DNA from: an uncultured Veillonella sp.
GTDB taxonomy: Bacteria; Bacillota; Negativicutes; Veillonellales; Veillonellaceae
Reading direction: 5' to 3'
Assembly: GCF_915069625.1 (NCBI RefSeq)
Contig: NZ_CAJZFD010000058.1
Location: forward strand, 1-10,575
Length of the DNA: 10,575 nucleotides
Shown here: positions 6,567-10,575 of the stretch, in pieces
How the letters are laid out: each line of letters starts with the position of its first letter
Position numbering within the stretch: the stretch's first letter is position 1
Position numbers and translations under genes: made by a program
The notes under the pieces: generated by a model
Seen by the model: only the letters and a program-made list of their open reading frames with translations
The model's database searches: none
What the model was told of the DNA's origin: nothing

Positions 6567-6580
6567 AGAACATATTTTCG
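6567..6580 (-). promoter_or_regulatory. LexA/SOS-box-like site B upstream of hslO
   Basis: The minus strand reads CGAAAATATGTTCT, matching the Bacillus LexA consensus at 12 of 14 positions. Its centre lies 36 bases from that of site A. It lies between the ribH terminator and site A. Its distance from the hslO start (around -85) is large for a simple repressor, so cooperative binding with site A or chance are both possible. Confidence 0.3.
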
Positions 6581-6585
6581 ATAAT

Positions 6586-6620
6586 ATAAAAACACCCAGC
6601 ATCATGAGATACTGAGTGTT
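6586..6620 (-). terminator. Intrinsic terminator of the riboflavin operon
   Basis: On the minus strand a 13-bp stem (AACACTCAG + TATC paired with GATG + CTGGGTGTT, two G-U pairs) with a TCAT loop, followed by TTTTTAT. It lies 13 bases after the ribH stop codon and marks the end of the ribDEBAH transcript. Confidence 0.9.
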
Positions 6621-6633
6621 TACTATGTAATTA

Positions 6634-7095
6634 TTAGAATTGATCGATAAGGTTAACCATTTCAATAGCACCCATAGCACAGTCGTAACCCTTATTGCCA
6701 GCTTTAGTACCAGCACGTTCGATAGCTTGTTCAATGTTTTCAGTTGTTACTACACCGAACATAACAGGAATACCTGTTTCCAAAGAAACATGAGCAATAC
6801 CTTTTGCCACTTCATTACATACATAGTCATAATGAGTTGTAGCACCGCGGATAACAGCACCAACACAAATAACTGCATCGAAGCGACCAGATGTAGCTGC
6901 TTTTTTAGCAATTAAAGGAATTTCATAAGCGCCTGGAACCCAGATTACTGTAATATCTTCTTCTTTTACATCGTGACGCAATAAGCAATCTTCAGCGCCA
7001 CCAATTAATTTAGATGTTATGAACTCGTTAAAACGAGAGCCGATAATAGCAAATTTTTTACCAGAACCTAATAAGTTACCTTCTTGAACCTTCAT
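6634..7095 (-). CDS. ribH: 6,7-dimethyl-8-ribityllumazine synthase
   Basis: Lumazine synthase of 153 residues, the standard length, expected to form pentamers or 60-subunit capsids in the cytosol. It joins 5-amino-6-ribitylaminouracil with 3,4-dihydroxy-2-butanone 4-phosphate (made by RibBA) to give the substrate of RibE. Landmarks: SRFNEF with Phe22, VPGAYEIP (53-60), [14 protein letters not shown] (79-92) with the catalytic-type His88 at the same number as in B. subtilis, FGVVTTEN (113-120), and [10 protein letters not shown] (131-140), which binds phosphate and ends in the usual helix. An AGGAGG site eight bases before the ATG fixes the start. It is the last gene of the operon, 72 bases after ribBA and followed by a strong terminator. 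Confidence 0.98.
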   Translation of the reverse strand: MKVQEGNLLGSGKKFAIIGSRFNEFITSKLIGGAEDCLLRHDVKEEDITVIWVPGAYEIPLIAKKAATSGRFDAVICVGAVIRGATTHYDYVCNEVAKGIAHVSLETGIPVMFGVVTTENIEQAIERAGTKAGNKGYDCAMGAIEMVNLIDQF

Positions 7096-7167
7096 TATGT
7101 TGACCTCCTATATTCCATTAAAGGAAATTCTTATGTGCCGAACAATTTGTTAAATAAAACTAAATAA

Positions 7168-8370
7168 TTAGTCTTCTAACATATGCCCCATTTTTTCTTC
7201 TTTTGTTTTCAAGTAGCCTGCATTGAATTTATTGGCTGCAATGATAAGCGGTACACGGCTAGTTACATCGATACCCCAATGTTCTAAACCATGGCGTTTT
7301 TCAGGATTATTCGTTAACAAACGAATGCTTTTAATACCTAAGAAACGAATAATTTGAGCTGCTAAGGAATATTCGCGCATATCTGCAGGGAAGCCCAATT
7401 GTTCATTAGCTTCTACAGTATCTAATCCTTGTTCTTGTAATGCGTAGGCTTTAATTTTATTAGTTAAACCAATGCCACGACCTTCTTGGCGCATATACAC
7501 CACAACGCCTTTGCCTTCTTTTTCGATGGCACGCAATGCGTGATCTAATTGTTCACCACAATCACAACGTTTAGAACCAAATACATCGCCTGTTAAACAT
7601 TCTGAGTGAATACGAACAAGAACATCGTTACAGTTTTGAACATCACCCTTAACAATAGCTAAATGTTCTTTATGGTCTAAATCATTTTTGAATACAAAGA
7701 TGTTAAAATCACCAAATTTAGTAGGTAGTTTAGAACAAGCACCGAGCTTAATCATATCTTCATGTTGTTTACGATACTCAATAAGTTCTGCTACAGATGC
7801 AATTTTAAGATCATGTCCTTTAGCGAATTGTAAAAGATCTGGCAAACGAGCCATATCGCCATCGTCTTTTGTGATTTCACAAATAACAGCTGCCTCTTGC
7901 AAACCAGCTAATCGACAAAGGTCAATAGATGCTTCTGTATGACCTTGGCGAACTAATACGCCACCCTCTTTATACACGAGGGGGAATACGTGGCCTGGGC
8001 GACGAAAGTCTTCAGGTTTAGCATTAGGATCTAGTAATTTTTGAATTGTATACGCACGTTCTGCTGGAGATACGCCTGTTGTAGTATCTACATGGTCTAC
8101 AGTAACGGTGAAAGCAGTTTCATGATTGTCTGTATTTTTAGCAACCATTGCAGGGATGCCAAGCTTTTCTAGAGCTTCACGACGCATTGGTGTACATACA
8201 ATACCGCGCGCGTATTTAACCATAAAGTTAATATTTTCTTGTGTAGCAAACTCTGCAGCAATGATAAGATCGCCTTCATTTTCACGGCTTTCATCATCAA
8301 CGATAATAACATGTTTACCAGCTTTAAGGTCTTGTAAGACCTCTTCAATAGAATGTAATTGTTCGCTCAT
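7168..8370 (-). CDS. ribBA: Bifunctional DHBP synthase / GTP cyclohydrolase II
   Basis: Two-domain enzyme of 400 residues catalysing both entry steps of riboflavin synthesis. The N-terminal RibB domain (about 1-200) makes 3,4-dihydroxy-2-butanone 4-phosphate from ribulose 5-phosphate: [11 protein letters not shown] (24-34) carries the acidic metal-binding residues, RRPGHVFPL is at 123-131 and GHTEASIDL (143-151) has a metal-ligand-type His144. The C-terminal RibA domain (about 205-400) opens GTP: zinc cysteines Cys258, Cys269 and Cys271, [10 protein letters not shown] (293-302), and [12 protein letters not shown] (352-363). Both active sites look intact. The frame extends ten codons upstream into the ribE end, but AAGGAG (8378-8383) stands seven bases before the ATG at 8370, so I start there, 16 bases after the ribE stop. 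Co-transcribed with ribE. Confidence 0.97.
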   Translation of the reverse strand: MSEQLHSIEEVLQDLKAGKHVIIVDDESRENEGDLIIAAEFATQENINFMVKYARGIVCTPMRREALEKLGIPAMVAKNTDNHETAFTVTVDHVDTTTGVSPAERAYTIQKLLDPNAKPEDFRRPGHVFPLVYKEGGVLVRQGHTEASIDLCRLAGLQEAAVICEITKDDGDMARLPDLLQFAKGHDLKIASVAELIEYRKQHEDMIKLGACSKLPTKFGDFNIFVFKNDLDHKEHLAIVKGDVQNCNDVLVRIHSECLTGDVFGSKRCDCGEQLDHALRAIEKEGKGVVVYMRQEGRGIGLTNKIKAYALQEQGLDTVEANEQLGFPADMREYSLAAQIIRFLGIKSIRLLTNNPEKRHGLEHWGIDVTSRVPLIIAANKFNAGYLKTKEEKMGHMLED

Positions 8371-8377
8371 AGGAACG

Positions 8378-8383
8378 CTCCTT
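8378..8383 (-). promoter_or_regulatory. Ribosome binding site that sets the ribBA start
   Basis: AAGGAG on the minus strand, seven bases before the ATG at 8370. It lies downstream of the alternative ATG at 8400, which overlaps the ribE 3' end and lacks such a site. Confidence 0.75.
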
Positions 8384-8386
8384 ACT

Positions 8387-9043
8387 TTATATAAATCCAT
8401 TCTCTACTAAGAGGGATTGCATAGATTTCTTAGGTTTCTCTTCGGTAGGTTCGCTACCAAGATTCATAAAATGACGAATATATCGACCAGCGATATCCGT
8501 TTCTAAATTGACCTCCGTTCCAATATGGGCAGAACCTAGAATAGTTTCGCCTAAGGTGTGAGGAATGATCGATACAGAAAAACTGCTGTCCGTTCGTCGC
8601 ATAATAGTGAGGCTAATACCATCGATCGTAATCGATCCTTTATAGATAACATAATCCATAACAGATTTTGGAGCCTCTATGGTAAAGATAATGGCATTAT
8701 CCGTTTGTTCACGATCAATGATGCGGCCTGTACCATCTACATGTCCAGCTACAATGTGACCACCAAATCTACCGTTAGCAAGCATAGCTCGCTCTAAATT
8801 GACAGGTTGATGAACTTTCAAATTTGTGAAAGTAGTCATCTTAATTGATTCAGGCATTACATCAGCTGTAAATACGCCATTACCAATTGTAGTAGCTGTC
8901 AAACATACACCGTTAACAGCTACGGAGTCACCGATTTTTAAATCGCTAAAAATCTTATCCCCCCGAATTGTAATGGCTAAGGATTTAGGGCCCTTTTTAA
9001 TGCTTTCTACACGGCCGATTTCTTCAACGATTCCCGTGAACAT
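8387..9043 (-). CDS. ribE: Riboflavin synthase, alpha subunit
   Basis: Riboflavin synthase of 218 residues, trimeric and cytosolic in the family. It dismutates two 6,7-dimethyl-8-ribityllumazine molecules into riboflavin and 5-amino-6-ribitylaminouracil. The two lumazine-binding barrels are visible as internal repeats: [10 protein letters not shown] (1-10) and VNGVCLTAT (43-51) in the first, [12 protein letters not shown] (95-106) and IDGISLTI (140-147) in the second. A charged tail of about 25 residues follows the last repeat. The upstream ATG at 9076 would add 11 residues before the conserved MFTGIVE start; AAGGAGG just before 9043 and the family N-terminus both favour 9043. The gene overlaps the end of ribD by 20 bases, so its ribosome binding site lies within ribD and translation is probably coupled. 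Called ribC or ribB in other nomenclatures. Confidence 0.97.
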   Translation of the reverse strand: MFTGIVEEIGRVESIKKGPKSLAITIRGDKIFSDLKIGDSVAVNGVCLTATTIGNGVFTADVMPESIKMTTFTNLKVHQPVNLERAMLANGRFGGHIVAGHVDGTGRIIDREQTDNAIIFTIEAPKSVMDYVIYKGSITIDGISLTIMRRTDSSFSVSIIPHTLGETILGSAHIGTEVNLETDIAGRYIRHFMNLGSEPTEEKPKKSMQSLLVENGFI

Positions 9044-10238
9044 AAGCGCCCCTCCTTCCTTGACGATACGCTTCAATACGGATGTTATTATCTAGTACAG
9101 TTGTTTTTGTAAAGGTTAATTGCGGCGAAGAGTCTAAACTTTCAAAACCACGACCACCTACGGCAGGTGTAGCCTCTGTACCACCGATTATAGTATTACC
9201 AATATAGGTAACCACCTTATCAAAGTTCATGGTCTCTACAAAAGAGCTGATAATAGCAGAACCACCTTCAACTAACACTGAAGTATAACCAAAATCTCCC
9301 AACTTTGTAAGAATATCATCAATAGATAATTTCTTAATATCTATGACGATATCTGTACTTTTACTTTTACGAGTAGATACTGATTCAACAACCGTTACAA
9401 GAGCTCCTACGTGTTCTAGCGCCTGTATCCGTTCTTTAGGACAACCTTTAGATACAAATATATGAACCTTGCGAGTATCTACTTCAAATACACGACTTGT
9501 GGTAGGCGTTCTACCAAGACTGTCTAATATGATGACATCTGGTTGATGAACTGGGATAGGCTCATTAAGAATGTTTCTATCTAATATAGCATCTGCTAAT
9601 TCATCATCACTAAGACGACAGTTTAACTGAGGATTATCTGCTAAGATTGTACCGATACCAACGAGCATAGCATCATGAGTAGCACGTAGTACATGTCCAT
9701 CACGACGGGAGGATTCATTAGTAATCCATTGGGATTGGCCTGTAAACGTTGCAATCTTACCATCAAGGGACATAGCACTCTTAATAGTTATAAAAGGTTT
9801 TCCCGTCTGTATATAGGTAAAGAAATGCTCATTAAGCTCAGCACATTCCTCACTACATACGGGGCAAACAACCTCTATGCCTGCTTCACGGAGTAAATCC
9901 ATACCCTTTCCCGATACTAGTGGATTAGGATCTGTACTACCTACAACGACCTTAGCTATGCCAGCCTCGATAATACGCAGCGCACAAGGTGGAGTTTTAC
10001 CATAATGAGAGCATGGCTCTAAGGTTACATATAAAGTAGCACCTTTAGCATTATTACCAGCTTGGTTTAAGGCATGAACCTCAGCATGAGCTGTACCAGC
10101 CTTATGATGATAACCTTCACCGATTATTGTATTGTCTTTAACCACTACGGCACCAACCAAAGGATTTGGCGAAGTGTAACCTGTGGCTAATTTTGCCAGT
10201 GCAATGGCGCGTTTCATATATGCTACGTCATCCACCAT
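9024..10238 (-). CDS. ribD: Bifunctional pyrimidine deaminase/reductase RibD
   Basis: Two-domain enzyme of 404 residues for the second and third steps of riboflavin synthesis. The N-terminal zinc deaminase domain (about 1-145) shows TSPNPLVGAVVV (22-33), His51 and Glu53 in HAEVHAL, and Cys76 and Cys85 in EPCSHYGKTPPC. The C-terminal NADPH reductase domain (from about 147) shows ITIKSAMSLDGKIA (150-163), QWITNESSR (170-178), VGIGTILADNP (193-203) and LVEGGSAII (322-330). An extra Cys trio, CPVCSEEC (125-132), lies between the domains. The start is uncertain by one codon: GAGGTG is two bases before the ATG at 10238 and five before a GTG at 10235. First gene of the operon, directly behind the FMN riboswitch and its terminator, and overlapping ribE by 20 bases. 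Confidence 0.97.
   Translation of the reverse strand: MVDDVAYMKRAIALAKLATGYTSPNPLVGAVVVKDNTIIGEGYHHKAGTAHAEVHALNQAGNNAKGATLYVTLEPCSHYGKTPPCALRIIEAGIAKVVVGSTDPNPLVSGKGMDLLREAGIEVVCPVCSEECAELNEHFFTYIQTGKPFITIKSAMSLDGKIATFTGQSQWITNESSRRDGHVLRATHDAMLVGIGTILADNPQLNCRLSDDELADAILDRNILNEPIPVHQPDVIILDSLGRTPTTSRVFEVDTRKVHIFVSKGCPKERIQALEHVGALVTVVESVSTRKSKSTDIVIDIKKLSIDDILTKLGDFGYTSVLVEGGSAIISSFVETMNFDKVVTYIGNTIIGGTEATPAVGGRGFESLDSSPQLTFTKTTVLDNNIRIEAYRQGRRGAYVHGNR
9049..9057 (-). promoter_or_regulatory. Ribosome binding site of ribE inside ribD
   Basis: AAGGAGGGG on the minus strand, five bases before the ribE ATG at 9043 and within the last codons of ribD. It decides the ribE start and implies coupling to ribD translation. 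Confidence 0.8.
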
Positions 10239-10249
10239 ATCACCTCAAT

Positions 10250-10276
10250 AAAAAAAGGACTATATACATAGTCCTT
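10250..10276 (-). terminator. Leader terminator of the FMN riboswitch
   Basis: On the minus strand AAGGACTAT, loop GTAT, ATAGTCCTT, then a T-rich tract that runs up to the ribD ribosome binding site (10241-10246). A 9-bp perfect stem with a U-tract between an RFN element and ribD is the usual expression platform for premature termination when FMN is bound. The 5' arm is also complementary to part of the riboswitch core, which would make an antiterminator. Confidence 0.88.
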
Positions 10277-10310
10277 GGGTAATCATAAATACGCACGTCA
10301 AATGTGCTTC

Positions 10311-10418
10311 GTCTTTTCTCATCCAGACTGTACTGTCGGTATCGGAATTACACCGATTCATACCTAAAAGGTTCGCGGACTATACCGCCGGTAAGGAATT
10401 TCACCTATCCCCAAAGAC
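10311..10418 (-). ncRNA. FMN riboswitch (RFN element)
   Basis: The minus strand carries the conserved RFN core: AGGTGAAATTCC (10395-10406), ACCGGCGGTATAGTCCGCGA (10374-10393), a P4-type arm GGTGTAATTCC, and ACCGACAGTACAGTCTGGATG just before the 3' side. The closing stem P1 pairs GTCTTT (10413-10418) with AAAGAC (10311-10316). It senses FMN and shuts off the rib operon in cis. The class is known to control riboflavin genes in Firmicutes; here the terminator downstream points to control of transcription, although the hairpin lies so near the ribosome binding site that translation could be affected too. Confidence 0.97.
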
Positions 10419-10441
10419 TCATCTATTTTGTTTCTGAATTA

Positions 10442-10470
10442 ATAGTAACACTTTTATTAACGTTATGCAA
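10442..10470 (-). promoter_or_regulatory. Probable promoter of the riboflavin operon
   Basis: TTGCAT (10465-10470), a 17-base spacer, and TACTAT (10442-10447), with TG one base upstream of the -10 (extended -10). The -35 is weak (three of six) and the -10 matches at four of six; the extended -10 and the position about 25 bases before the riboswitch make it the best candidate. A second TATAAT at 10532-10537 with a poor -35 lies further upstream. Confidence 0.55.
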
Positions 10471-10575
10471 CAATAAGAGTTTTGTATTGAGAAATATTGT
10501 TAAAAACTAAAGAAGGAATAAAATATCTATTATTATAGTTCAATATATAATAGATTAAAAATTTATTAATCATAA

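Noticed and set aside
6546..6734. Minus-strand open frame of 62 codons overlapping the 3' end of ribH
   Set aside because: It overlaps ribH in another frame, spans the strong terminator and both SOS-like sites, and has no ribosome binding site or recognisable motif.
7688..8410. Plus-strand open frames opposite ribBA and others opposite ribH, ribE, ribD, ahcY and mtnP
   Set aside because: They mirror well-conserved genes on the other strand, have no ribosome binding sites, and their proteins look like antisense readings.
10304..10510. Plus-strand open frame of 68 codons at the right edge
   Set aside because: It runs through the complement of the FMN riboswitch, whose conserved RNA core explains the sequence.
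10532..10560. Second promoter-like TATAAT upstream of the rib promoter
   Set aside because: The -35 at the right distance (TTTTAA) is poor and the region is very AT-rich, so chance matches are expected.

Overview
The window reads as one stretch of chromosome from a low-GC bacterium. Every gene lies on the minus strand. Strong GGAGG-type ribosome binding sites, a Bacillus/Clostridium-style ribDEAH order behind an FMN riboswitch, a Thermotoga-like short AhcY and a moderately AT-rich composition suggest Firmicutes in the broad sense. A Veillonella-like Negativicute is my best guess; this is inference and not proven by any marker here.

In the direction of transcription (right to left) there are four blocks. 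(1) The riboflavin operon: a promoter with an extended -10 (10442-10470), an FMN riboswitch (10311-10418), a leader terminator (10250-10276), then ribD, ribE, ribBA, ribH and a strong terminator (6586-6620). Together these enzymes turn GTP and ribulose 5-phosphate into riboflavin. (2) hslO (the redox chaperone Hsp33), with its own near-consensus promoter (6495-6524), two LexA/SOS-box-like palindromes just upstream, and a strong hairpin terminator behind it (5503-5536). (3) mtnP-like phosphorylase, mtnA, ahcY and mtaD, which process the by-products of S-adenosylmethionine use: methylthioadenosine (MTA) and S-adenosylhomocysteine (SAH). (4) A lipoprotein of unknown function, followed by two back-to-back GC-rich hairpins at the left edge.

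The most interesting part is block 3. The phosphorylase carries Asn where human MTA phosphorylase has the adenine-recognising Asp220, and AhcY carries Lys where the usual adenosylhomocysteinase has the Glu/Gln that contacts the adenine amino group. Both changes fit 6-oxopurine (inosine-type) substrates, and the MTA/SAH deaminase that would make such substrates is encoded in the same cluster. I therefore propose a deaminate-first salvage route (MTA to methylthioinosine to methylthioribose-1-P to methylthioribulose-1-P; SAH to S-inosylhomocysteine to inosine plus homocysteine). Individual steps like these are known from Pseudomonas and methanogens; their combination in this cluster is a hypothesis from sequence.

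Intergenic stretches are all under 300 bases. The right edge (10471-10575) is AT-rich and holds no gene I can support.
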